A stretch of 64,000 nt of DNA from Vulcanisaeta souniana JCM 11219. Lineage in GTDB: Archaea; Thermoproteota; Thermoprotei; Thermoproteales; Thermocladiaceae. The notes under the pieces were generated by a model. It was not told where the DNA came from. It did no database searches and saw only the letters and a program-made list of their open reading frames with translations. Below, one piece after another: positions 34,985-42,977 of this stretch (within the stretch, counting starts at the first letter, position 1; every line of letters starts with the position of its first letter). The DNA lies in NCBI RefSeq assembly GCF_026000775.1, contig NZ_AP026830.1, positions 1,635,056 to 1,699,055 of the forward strand. Direction: 5' to 3'. The position numbers and the translations under genes were made by a program.

Positions 34985-36463
34985 ATGAGGGAGCCGCCAG
35001 TTGTTGGTGTGGTATTTGGATACCTATACTCTGCGGTTAATTACGCCCTTGCATTGATCTACGTCATTGTATTGACCAGGTACATACCCCTGACCCAATA
35101 TGGTTATTACAATACGTTAATGGCCATGATAGGTATGATAGGTCTATTCTTCCCAACCCTCGGTGTCGATGCTGCCATAGCCAGGGAGGGCGCCATGCTC
35201 CACTCAAGGGGCTTGGGCATTGATGACCACTACGCCGCGTTGCTGACCATTTCCCTGACAGTCTCGACACTCTACGCCACGGCGTTGATAATCGCAATAC
35301 CACTATACCTAGTCAGCAGGATGCCCAGTGAGTACATGGGCCTAGTCTTCATTTACGCGGCCTACGTGGCCATTGCTGGAATCAACGGCGCACTATCGGC
35401 GTACCTATGGATGATGGGTAGGTTGGCATCCCAGGGAATAGGCGGTATAGTGGGTAATATCGTGTTCAGGGGCATTGAGATAGCCCTACTGGTGCTGCTC
35501 AGGAGTGTTTATGCAATAGTAATTGGGATGGTGATAGGCCAACTGGTCACCCTAATCTACTACTTAGCCATTGTTAAGCGCCTTGTCAACCCAGGTAGGG
35601 GCGTTGCATTGATCAGGAGGGGTTTCAGGGGCTACCTAAGCCTTGGGATCCAGAATTGGTTACTTAGTTACCTGAGTTCAGTTAGTGGTTACGCGATTAC
35701 GTACGTGATTTACTCCTTCATTGGAACCACCTACGTCGCCCTATACAGCCTTGCGGGCTACATACTGGGGGCCATCACGGCGCTGGGAGGGGCCGTGACA
35801 AACGTGTTCGGGAGTAGGGTGGCCCACGCATTGGGTTCCGGCCTCACAGATAGGCACCACTTGATTCGTGATTACACGGTGGCTGCGATATCCGTAAGCG
35901 GCGTCCTAGCCACAGGGGCAATACTGGCGGCGCCATTACTGCCGCTGCTCGGCATCATTCATGGCGATTACGTCGAGACAATACCGTACGGCATTGCCCT
36001 ATTCGGCACTGCTGTACTCGGTTCTGTGAACTCGATATACTCAACGTACTACTGGGTATCCGGCAGGGGTTGGATCGCCCTCGAGGTCTCCTCCGTGGGC
36101 ATTGCGGTGAATGTGGTCATTGCATTGGCACTATTAATCGTTGATAGGGGCCTGGGCCTTTATTCCGTGATAATCGCGACTTACCTGGGCTCGTTGGCCC
36201 CACTCATTATGTACCTGCTCATGGATGGGAATCCCCAAATCAGTGATATTGTGGTAAACACCACCACGTACCTACTCCTCTCTATTGCCGGTGCGTTGCC
36301 ATACCTATTAATGGCCAATTCCTGGCCGCTGTATCAACTAATTGTCTTTCTAGTGACCATCCTCGTGACATACATCATGAGGCCAATACCCAGGTCCGTC
36401 ATTAACCAGCTGCCCGGCTTTGTAAAGCCGTTACTAACGCCATTCATTGAAACGGGCGAGTAA
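34985..36463 (+). CDS. Polysaccharide/oligosaccharide flippase (MOP superfamily, RfbX/Wzx-like)
   Basis: The 492-residue protein has about 14 hydrophobic segments starting GVVFGYLYSAVNYALALIYV. The paired-helix layout and conserved gate-region stretch YIPLTQYGYYNTLMAMIGMI are typical of MOP-type polysaccharide exporters. It should move lipid-linked glycans across the membrane, completing the pathway of the nearby glycosyltransferases. An AT-rich GCTTTAATTATG about 30 bases upstream is a likely promoter. The next gene begins 33 bases downstream from its own promoter. No truncation is seen. Confidence 0.85.
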   Translation: MREPPVVGVVFGYLYSAVNYALALIYVIVLTRYIPLTQYGYYNTLMAMIGMIGLFFPTLGVDAAIAREGAMLHSRGLGIDDHYAALLTISLTVSTLYATALIIAIPLYLVSRMPSEYMGLVFIYAAYVAIAGINGALSAYLWMMGRLASQGIGGIVGNIVFRGIEIALLVLLRSVYAIVIGMVIGQLVTLIYYLAIVKRLVNPGRGVALIRRGFRGYLSLGIQNWLLSYLSSVSGYAITYVIYSFIGTTYVALYSLAGYILGAITALGGAVTNVFGSRVAHALGSGLTDRHHLIRDYTVAAISVSGVLATGAILAAPLLPLLGIIHGDYVETIPYGIALFGTAVLGSVNSIYSTYYWVSGRGWIALEVSSVGIAVNVVIALALLIVDRGLGLYSVIIATYLGSLAPLIMYLLMDGNPQISDIVVNTTTYLLLSIAGALPYLLMANSWPLYQLIVFLVTILVTYIMRPIPRSVINQLPGFVKPLLTPFIETGE

Positions 36464-36465
36464 AG

Positions 36466-36474
36466 CTTTATTTT
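36466..36474 (+). promoter_or_regulatory. TATA box of the DUF1616-MoxR operon
   Basis: CTTTATTTT is centred about 26 bases before the ATG at 36497, right after the flippase stop. It would let the following operon be transcribed separately from the flippase. Confidence 0.5.
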
Positions 36475-36496
36475 ACTCCCTGGTTTATAGCGTTAA

Positions 36497-36871
36497 ATGA
36501 TTGATCATTACGTGATTAACCTAGTTAGGGAGTTCCTGGTGAGGCACGTTGACTGCATTAGCCTATCCGTACTAACTCACGTAAGGGTCCTCGCCATTAG
36601 GTACAACTCATGGTGGAGGGTCAACCCACTCAAGAGGGCGTTGATCAATGCAGCAATCGCCTACCTGAGGAACGGCCTCGTCATTAGGTCTACGACATTA
36701 ATAGGCATGCTTAGGGATGCCGTCATTGACGCGCTCATGAACACCGTTACCAGGAAGTTATCATTCATAGCCTACGTCATAGGGACCAAGCTCGGCGAAC
36801 CCAGGAACCCAGTAATTGCCGGGTTGCAGTGGCTCAATAGACCCGTGCAGTACAGGTGGTTGGTCGGGTGA
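36497..36871 (+). CDS. Conserved small protein, paralogue of the 32200-32637 product
   Basis: This 124-residue basic protein has the same core as the one on the other arm of the locus: SWWRVNPLKRALINAAIAYL, MLRDAVIDAL, RKLSFIAYVIGTKL and a WLNRPVQYRW tail. The pattern WWRVN-x-L-K/R-R-x-L is the diagnostic part. There are no clear membrane segments. It heads an operon that continues into the DUF1616 and MoxR genes, and its stop overlaps the next start (GTGA). Function unknown. Its repeated presence beside envelope genes suggests a scaffold or regulatory role, which is inference. Confidence 0.65.
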   Translation: MIDHYVINLVREFLVRHVDCISLSVLTHVRVLAIRYNSWWRVNPLKRALINAAIAYLRNGLVIRSTTLIGMLRDAVIDALMNTVTRKLSFIAYVIGTKLGEPRNPVIAGLQWLNRPVQYRWLVG

Positions 36872-37770
36872 GACACAGCCACCTACTGCTACTGGCCCTA
36901 CTACTCACGGCGCTGGGGATCGCGGCGCACTCCCAACAGCCAACGGCATTAACCGCGTATCAGTACATCGTCGAACTAAGTAAGTTGGGCGTTAACACCA
37001 CGTCCCTCGTCAATGAACTAAACAACGCAATAAGCCTCGAGGCATCGGGCCAGGTGGGTAATGCATCCGCGGTGGTGGGCGGTTTAATAGCCAGGGCACA
37101 ATCACTGATGCCCAGCGCGAGGCTTTGGTACGTGGTGGGCATAATCGCCAAGGCCGTCGCCTCGGCCGCGGTCATAGCCCTGGTCGCCGTGTTCTACGTC
37201 AAGAGGCGCGAGTTGATAGGCTCGATTTGGCTAAGGGCCAGGGGCAGTAATAGGGTTAGGGGCGGTGGACCCTGTAGGCCTAGGACCTTCATCTTCAATG
37301 AGGAGGTGGCCGCCGTGGCCCTATCCCTCGTTATAATACTAATTGTGTTCCTAACTGCCCAATCAATGGTGAGTGGTTACACCCAGTCCTTCTCTGCGAT
37401 TGGGTACCTGGGACCCACGGGCAAGCTCGGTGATTACCCAAGCACGGTCATCGTGGGCCAACCAATAAGTCTCTACATATACGTGTATAACCACATGGGC
37501 GTACCCACCTGGTTCGTGGTGAGGGTGTTCGTGATCAACAACACGGTGGCCCAACCACCCCTTAACCAGACGCCGGTCATGGTCTTCCAGAGGGTCCTCA
37601 TGAATAATGAGTCCTGGATCGAACCACTGACACTCAGCATAAACTCAACGGGTACCTACAGGATAATTAGTGAGTTGTGGATGTATAGCCCAGGCAACCT
37701 AACCCTCGTCTACACCGGTAATTACGTGCAGCTGTGGGTCAACGTGACCCAGGTGGTGCCCAGTGGATAG
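36868..37770 (+). CDS. Membrane-anchored protein with a DUF1616-like outer domain
   Basis: A 300-residue protein with a signal-like N-terminus (LLLLALLLTALGIAAHS), a first outer part, a membrane helix (VASAAVIALVAVFYV), a basic cytoplasmic loop rich in Arg/Gly and a second helix (VAAVALSLVIILIVFL). Then comes an outer domain of about 130 residues containing FSAIGYLGPTGKLGDYP and VIVGQPISLYIYVYNHMG, which matches the C-terminal half of DUF1616 proteins. The N-terminal half of that family is encoded by the next gene, so a DUF1616 protein appears split in two. The start is set at the GTG at 36868 in the GTGA overlap. Several N-glycosylation sequons lie in the outer domain. Confidence 0.6.
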   Translation: MRHSHLLLLALLLTALGIAAHSQQPTALTAYQYIVELSKLGVNTTSLVNELNNAISLEASGQVGNASAVVGGLIARAQSLMPSARLWYVVGIIAKAVASAAVIALVAVFYVKRRELIGSIWLRARGSNRVRGGGPCRPRTFIFNEEVAAVALSLVIILIVFLTAQSMVSGYTQSFSAIGYLGPTGKLGDYPSTVIVGQPISLYIYVYNHMGVPTWFVVRVFVINNTVAQPPLNQTPVMVFQRVLMNNESWIEPLTLSINSTGTYRIISELWMYSPGNLTLVYTGNYVQLWVNVTQVVPSG

Positions 37771-38350
37771 CCGCGACATTAGAGACGCCATTAGGAAGGC
37801 CCTAAGCACCAACCAGTGCGCGAGCGTTAGTGAGCTCGTAACTGAGGTTTCCAGGGCGTTGGGCGTTCCCAGGGGCCTGGTCGCCTATGAGGTCATGATG
37901 ATGTGGAAGAACGGAGAGCTGGAGCTCGAGGGCGTCCCACGCAATTCCGTGGCTTATGTCTTCAGTGTTGAGGGCCTTTGGTACTGGGTCTCCCTGGCCC
38001 TCGTCGCCGCGTCGATACTCGCCGTGACGTTAATAAACGGTGGGCCGCTCATCTACCTTAGGTATGGCCTAGGCGCATTGATGCTCCTGTTCATGCCGGG
38101 CTACGCACTCGTTGAGTCGCTGTACCCAAGGGGTGATGAATTAAGTCCGCTGGAGAGGCTCGCCCTATCCATTGGCCTCAGCCTAGCAGTCTTACCACTA
38201 ATCGGCCTAGTGCTTAACTACACCCCGTGGGGCATCAGGTTCGTGCCCATTGTGGTGTCCACGAATTCGGTAACGGTGACCCTACTCACGGTTGCCCTGG
38301 TCAGGAAGGCCAGGATATTCGAGGCGGGTGAGGATAGGTGCCAAGGCTGA
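37763..38350 (+). CDS. DUF1616 membrane half-protein with an N-terminal helix-turn-helix-like region
   Basis: This 195-residue protein begins with about 60 soluble residues (SVSELVTEVSRALGVPRGLV and a following helix) that look like a winged helix-turn-helix. The rest has four hydrophobic segments with the DUF1616 hallmarks LRYGLGALMLLFMPGYALVE, SPLERLALSIGLSLAVLP and LVLNYTPWGIRFVPIV. The usual outer C-terminal domain of DUF1616 is missing here but is present in the preceding gene. Genes overlap on both sides. DUF1616 proteins recur in archaeal envelope and glycosylation loci; the molecular role is unknown. Confidence 0.75.
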   Translation: MDSRDIRDAIRKALSTNQCASVSELVTEVSRALGVPRGLVAYEVMMMWKNGELELEGVPRNSVAYVFSVEGLWYWVSLALVAASILAVTLINGGPLIYLRYGLGALMLLFMPGYALVESLYPRGDELSPLERLALSIGLSLAVLPLIGLVLNYTPWGIRFVPIVVSTNSVTVTLLTVALVRKARIFEAGEDRCQG

Positions 38351-39063
38351 ACAGCGACCTGGGCATCTCATTGATAATACTCGGGGCAGGACTCCTGGTC
38401 ATTGGCTACCTAATCCTGGACTCGACCCCGGTCTTCGTGCTCGGGATAGCCGTGGTGATAATGGGGCTCCTGGCGGCGTGGGGTGAGGGATCGCTGGAGA
38501 GGACCCAGCTCGAGCTCGCCAGGTCCGGGTGGACGAACACAAGCGCCCTGCTGGAGAGCATTGGTACGGCCAGTAGGGCGATTTACCTACCCAGCTCAGC
38601 GACTGAGGCAGGGACGTCAATGGCCCTGGTACCGCTTGTAAGGCCTGAGCCACCAAGTATCAAATTGCCGAGGGGCTTCGCGATTAGGTATGGCAGGGAG
38701 GGAGAGTCCGGCCTCCTACTCTACACGCCAGGCTCAATAGCGGTTAGTAGGTGCTTGGGTGTTGGTGCCATAAGTAGTGACGTGGCCACAAGCCTAACCA
38801 ACTGCCTGGTCAATCACCTAACCGTGGCCCGCGGGGTGACGGCAATGCCCAGTGAGGGTGGCGTCACTGTAGTGGTTAGGGAGTCAAGGGTTGGGGAGTT
38901 GTATGGTAATGAGTTGGTGAGGGCTGTCCTTGGCTTGCCAACGGCCTCCCTGGTGGCCTCCGTGGTTGCTGAGTCCCTGAACTCACCGGTAGTGATAGAG
39001 ACGGAGGAGGTTAGGGGTAAGGACGTGGTTGTTAAGCTTAGGGTGGTTGGTGGTGGTCCTTAA
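38338..39063 (+). CDS. Membrane protein of unknown function in a MoxR-type operon
   Basis: A 241-residue protein with two hydrophobic helices near the start (LGISLIILGAGLLVIGYLIL and VFVLGIAVVIMGLLAAW), followed by about 180 soluble residues containing YLPSSATEAGTSMALVP and a region starting GFAIRYGREGESGLLLYTPG. The soluble part recalls hypothetical proteins that accompany MoxR-DUF58 genes in archaea, but I do not know a family name. The GTG start overlaps the previous gene by 13 bases. The operon is tightly packed on both sides. Confidence 0.6.
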   Translation: MPRLNSDLGISLIILGAGLLVIGYLILDSTPVFVLGIAVVIMGLLAAWGEGSLERTQLELARSGWTNTSALLESIGTASRAIYLPSSATEAGTSMALVPLVRPEPPSIKLPRGFAIRYGREGESGLLLYTPGSIAVSRCLGVGAISSDVATSLTNCLVNHLTVARGVTAMPSEGGVTVVVRESRVGELYGNELVRAVLGLPTASLVASVVAESLNSPVVIETEEVRGKDVVVKLRVVGGGP

Positions 39064-39313
39064 GCGATTATTAGTGGCACAGCTGGTTTTGTACACGGTC
39101 GTGATAGCGTTCCTAGCGTACTTGGGCATTAACGACTTTGCAATCTACATATCACTGATCACGCTGGTCTACCTCGTGACGATAATAACCGCCCACCCAC
39201 TACCGCCTGGTGCGCGTGGGGTCGCCAATGTCATAACGGCCATACTCGTGGCCGTGTTCCTATACTTCGCGGTGATGAGAATACTCCAAATACTCGGTGT
39301 GGCTGTGGTATGA
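39053..39313 (+). CDS. Small membrane protein, three helices
   Basis: From the GTG at 39053 the gene encodes about 86 residues, with hydrophobic segments LVAQLVLYTVVIAFLAYLGI, ISLITLVYLVTIITAHPL and NVITAILVAVFLYFAVM. A TTG start at 39029 is possible. It overlaps the preceding gene by 11 bases and shares four bases with the next start (ATGA). No family recognised. It probably belongs to the same membrane assembly as the neighbouring DUF4129-like protein. Confidence 0.55.
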   Translation: MVLKRLLVAQLVLYTVVIAFLAYLGINDFAIYISLITLVYLVTIITAHPLPPGARGVANVITAILVAVFLYFAVMRILQILGVAVV

Positions 39314-41169
39314 GGGTGATTTACCTAGCCCTCATCGCCCTTGGGATCGTCATGGCGGTGGTCTACCTAGGCCACGCCATTGCCTGGCCATCACTATCAA
39401 TCCCAAACCCACTTAATGAGAAGCTCTCGGTTAACACTCAGGGTGTTGTTCAGCTTTACATAACGGCCCTGGAGCTTAATGCCCTCGGTAATTACACGGG
39501 GGCCCTCAGCATTACGAAGGTCCTTGGCATCACCGCGGCGGTTAAGGTCTCGCCATTGATAAGTCAACTGCATAACTATGAGGCTCAACTTACGAATTAC
39601 CTAGTTGAATTGAGGAGTATCTACAATGAGATGGTTAACTCGATATCACTGGGTAATTATACCGGTGCCAGGTCCCTGGCAATTGAGGGTTTGCTTATTG
39701 ATAGTGAGGCTGATAATGAATTAAATGCGATATTAAGCATGCTCAACAATATTGCACCGGGTAGTGCCGGGCAGGTAATCAGCGCCGCCCAGTCAATTAG
39801 GCAGTACCTAATTGGCCTAAATGAGACCTTCATAAACGTACTAACCAGCAATTACACTAGGACTGAGCTAACGGTAAATGCCACGCCAAGCACGGTGGTT
39901 GTTGGGAGCCCGGTTACGGTGTATGGCGTGCTAACCACGATTAATGGCGTACCAATACCCAACGCCACAATAAACATCTACGTAGGGGGTAACTACGTTG
40001 GTAGGGCATTAACGAATGTTTACGGCCAATACTCATTAACATTCACAATGCCCCAGATATACGTGAACAGCGTTAACTTAACGGCGATCTACAACCCACC
40101 ACTGGGTGGTAATTACCTACCATCTGAAGCCACGGTGCAGATAAACGTGGCATTCAACACGACGTCACTCACAGCCAATTACACGAACCATGTCATGTGG
40201 GGTGAGCCCATCAACGTGAGTGGTTATGTGAGTGGCCCACCGATTAGGCAGGTGATTATTAGTATTGATGGGGTTAACGTGAGTACGTACACGGTAAATA
40301 ACGAATTCTCAACGACGATAAGCACGGGCAACATGACCCCAGGTAACTACTCAATAACTATCTACGCACCGCCGGTTGGCCCGTACTCACCCGCGTACAT
40401 GGTTGGTTCGGTTTCCGTGAGTTCCGTGGTTGAGAACGTAACGATAATTACGAATTACCTGGCGATAGCAGGCCTGCCTATTACCCTGAGGGGCTTTGTG
40501 GGTCCCTGGGTTGGTAACCTGTCCCTTTCATTATCGGTGGGTGGCGAGACAGTGCGCCTGGACTTAAATGGCCCGAACTTCACGGTCTCAATACCAACAT
40601 CACCGCTCTTGAGTATGGGTAGGCATTACATAATAGTCTCCGTAAGCCCAAGCCCGCCGGTAATGGGCGCTGTCTATACCTACGACGTATTCGTCGTGAA
40701 TATACCCGAGGTTGTCATACCCATGGCTATAGCCCTGGTGTTATTCCTGGCGGTGAGGACTGAGTCAATAACGTTGCCGGGTAGGGAGGGGGCTACGATT
40801 GATAACTCACGGCCTCAGGCAGGCCCCATGCCCATCATGGCAAGGCAAAGCGCTGAGGTTAGGGAGTTGAGGAGGGAGATCATGAGGGCGGCGTTGAGGA
40901 GTAAGGTGGACATTAAGAGCGTTAGGGATATAGTGGATGCATTGGCGAGCGCCATCTACGCCATTGGGAATAGGACTGGGGTTAGGCTTAGGGACACAGA
41001 CACCCTCAGGGAGTACCTAAGGGCTGTTCGGGGTAGGCTAAGTGATGAGGAGTACGCAGTATTTGCGGAGCTCGTTAGGCTCGGTGAATACACACTGTAC
41101 TCACCCCACATACCAAGTGATGAGGATGTGAGGAGGGCATGGGAGCTGGCGGGAAGGCTCGCTCAATAA
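39310..41169 (+). CDS. Large membrane protein with Ig-like outer domains and a DUF4129-like cytoplasmic tail
   Basis: The 619-residue protein opens with an export helix (VIYLALIALGIVMAVVYLGH). A helical outer part (about 40-180) is followed by beta-rich Ig/Big-type domains, such as TVVVGSPVTVYGVLTTINGV, IPNATINIYVGGNYVGRAL and SVNLTAIYNPPLGG, and a second one near ANYTNHVMWGEPINVSGYV. A membrane helix lies near residue 480 (VVIPMAIALVLFLAV). The cytoplasmic C-terminus (LREYLRAVRGRLSDEEYAVF and ELVRLGEYTLYSPHIPSDED) resembles DUF4129, a domain found with transglutaminase-like and MoxR/DUF58 systems. The outer part has many N-glycosylation sequons. It overlaps both neighbours and sits in one operon with MoxR. 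Confidence 0.7.
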   Translation: MRVIYLALIALGIVMAVVYLGHAIAWPSLSIPNPLNEKLSVNTQGVVQLYITALELNALGNYTGALSITKVLGITAAVKVSPLISQLHNYEAQLTNYLVELRSIYNEMVNSISLGNYTGARSLAIEGLLIDSEADNELNAILSMLNNIAPGSAGQVISAAQSIRQYLIGLNETFINVLTSNYTRTELTVNATPSTVVVGSPVTVYGVLTTINGVPIPNATINIYVGGNYVGRALTNVYGQYSLTFTMPQIYVNSVNLTAIYNPPLGGNYLPSEATVQINVAFNTTSLTANYTNHVMWGEPINVSGYVSGPPIRQVIISIDGVNVSTYTVNNEFSTTISTGNMTPGNYSITIYAPPVGPYSPAYMVGSVSVSSVVENVTIITNYLAIAGLPITLRGFVGPWVGNLSLSLSVGGETVRLDLNGPNFTVSIPTSPLLSMGRHYIIVSVSPSPPVMGAVYTYDVFVVNIPEVVIPMAIALVLFLAVRTESITLPGREGATIDNSRPQAGPMPIMARQSAEVRELRREIMRAALRSKVDIKSVRDIVDALASAIYAIGNRTGVRLRDTDTLREYLRAVRGRLSDEEYAVFAELVRLGEYTLYSPHIPSDEDVRRAWELAGRLAQ

Positions 41170-42014
41170 GGTGGACACCAATATCCCTGGCACTACTGGC
41201 GTTGATCATAATAGCCATTGCGCTCGGCCCATCACTCACACCATTCGACGCCTACAACACCTACTGGGATGGCTACTCAGAGGCCGCTTCAATATGCCTA
41301 AGGCCCGTCTACGCCCTGCCCAACAACTTAGTGAACGTGTCATCGGTATTCATAGTTCCAGAGGGCAATGTTAGTGGGTCCCTGGTTACGGAGTTGCTCG
41401 ATTACGTGATTAATGGAGGCAGGTTAGTGATACTTAACGGTAATGAGTCATTCAGCAACCAATTACTCAAGGAGTTAGGTGTTGGGAGTAGGTTTACGGG
41501 TAACGTCATTGAGGACCCCGTATTGAACGTAATTAATGAGAAATTCCCACTGGCCTTCATCGTCAGTAACCCAGTGGTTCAGACCAACGCCACAACCATA
41601 GCACTTGACGATGCCACGACCATCAGCATTAACGACGCTGGTGCCGTGACCATCGCAGTAACGAGTAGGTTCAGTGCGGCGGGTAATTCCACAGGGCCAT
41701 TCTCTGTGGTTGTTGCCGTACCCGTGGGTAAGGGCTACGTGATATTGGTGTCCAGCCCGGGCATGTTCATGAACTCCATGACTAATGAGACGGGTAATGC
41801 GGAATTCCTGAGGGCGTTGTGTGGTAATGGCACGGCGCTGTATCTGGAGAGCGCATTGGCAGGTAATCCCCAGGGTGTCGTCAGGGCTTGGCTATTAACG
41901 GCTTATACCTACGCATCCACCTACCCCATTAATTACCTAATTATTGTAATGCCGGTCATAATAATCATGGTAGTACTATTAATAAATGAGGCAAGGCATG
42001 GTGCCGAGGTATGA
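41139..42014 (+). CDS. DUF4350-like membrane protein
   Basis: A 291-residue protein with an N-terminal membrane helix (PISLALLALIIIAIALG) and another near the C-terminus (YLIIVMPVIIIMVVLLI). The outer domain between them resembles DUF4350: FIVPEGNVSGSLVTELLDYV, then INGGRLVILNGNES and VVVAVPVGKGYVILVSSPG. DUF4350 proteins accompany MoxR and DUF58 genes. It overlaps the DUF4129-like gene by 31 bases and the MoxR gene by four bases. This supports a four-part membrane assembly. Confidence 0.65.
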   Translation: MGAGGKARSIRWTPISLALLALIIIAIALGPSLTPFDAYNTYWDGYSEAASICLRPVYALPNNLVNVSSVFIVPEGNVSGSLVTELLDYVINGGRLVILNGNESFSNQLLKELGVGSRFTGNVIEDPVLNVINEKFPLAFIVSNPVVQTNATTIALDDATTISINDAGAVTIAVTSRFSAAGNSTGPFSVVVAVPVGKGYVILVSSPGMFMNSMTNETGNAEFLRALCGNGTALYLESALAGNPQGVVRAWLLTAYTYASTYPINYLIIVMPVIIIMVVLLINEARHGAEV

Positions 42015-42973
42015 GCGCTCAGGGACTTAACGTGATTAAGCGCATTAAGGATGGTATTTCAAGGGTATTCATTGGTAACGAACCGGCAATACAGGTGTTA
42101 TTGGCAACACTCCTCAGCGAGGGTCATGCACTGCTACTGGGTCCAATAGGCTCCGGCAAGACGACGCTGGCCAGGGCTTTGGCGTCGATAATAGGGGGTA
42201 CGTTTAAGAGGGTTCAGGTGACTAATGAGACACTCCCATCGGACATACTGGGCTTCATAATTTACGCACCCGGTATGGAGCCCAGGCTTGTTAAGGGGCC
42301 CATCTTCGCAAACGTGGTCCTCCTCGACGAGATCAATAGAGCGCCACCGAGGACCCTATCGGCATTGATAGAGGCAATGCAGGAGAGGCAGGTAACCATT
42401 GATGGCACACCCCTCGAGCTACCCAGGCCCCACATGGTCCTTGCAACGATGAACATAGTCGAGGTTGAACTCGGCTACACTCAGGCACTGCCGATGGCGA
42501 TACTCGATAGGTTCATGTCGAGTATATACGTGAGTTACGTAAGCGATGCCGAGGAGGTCATGATAATCAAGGATATTGATAGGATAGAGCATGAGTTATC
42601 AACGCTGGGTAGTATCACCAGCCTTGGTGAGGTTGCGAAATTAATAGATGATGTAAAGAACGTGTATGTTGATGACTCGGTGATCGGCTACATCATGGGC
42701 CTGGTTAGGGAGATTAGGAGCGATCCAAGGGTTCAGGTAACGCTCAGTACCAGGGCGTCCATAAGCCTCTTCAAGCTTTCAAGAGCCCTGGCCTACCTCG
42801 ATGGTAGGGACTACGTACTTCCCGATGACGTTAAGGTGGCGGCGTACCCAGCCCTCATGCATAGGATAATCCTCAGGCCTGAGTATAGGGGTTCCGTAAC
42901 GCCGATCAGCGTCATCAATGACGCATTGAATAAGGTCCCTGTACCCCACTACATACAGACCCCGGTGCGGTAA
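42011..42973 (+). CDS. MoxR-family AAA+ ATPase
   Basis: The 320-residue chaperone-like ATPase shows Walker A GPIGSGKTTLARAL near residue 43, followed by TNETLPSDILGF, Walker B VVLLDEINRAPPRTLSALIE, the insert QERQVTIDG, and sensor 1 MVLATMNIVEVELGYTQAL, where the usual NP is changed to NI. The C-terminal lid holds the TLSTRASISLFKLSRALAYL arginine motif. MoxR proteins activate partners that carry metal-ion-dependent adhesion sites or DUF58 domains. Here the DUF58 gene follows after four bases. The strong order MoxR-DUF58 supports this being a functional pair. Confidence 0.92.
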   Translation: MSAQGLNVIKRIKDGISRVFIGNEPAIQVLLATLLSEGHALLLGPIGSGKTTLARALASIIGGTFKRVQVTNETLPSDILGFIIYAPGMEPRLVKGPIFANVVLLDEINRAPPRTLSALIEAMQERQVTIDGTPLELPRPHMVLATMNIVEVELGYTQALPMAILDRFMSSIYVSYVSDAEEVMIIKDIDRIEHELSTLGSITSLGEVAKLIDDVKNVYVDDSVIGYIMGLVREIRSDPRVQVTLSTRASISLFKLSRALAYLDGRDYVLPDDVKVAAYPALMHRIILRPEYRGSVTPISVINDALNKVPVPHYIQTPVR

Positions 42974-42977
42974 GGCC

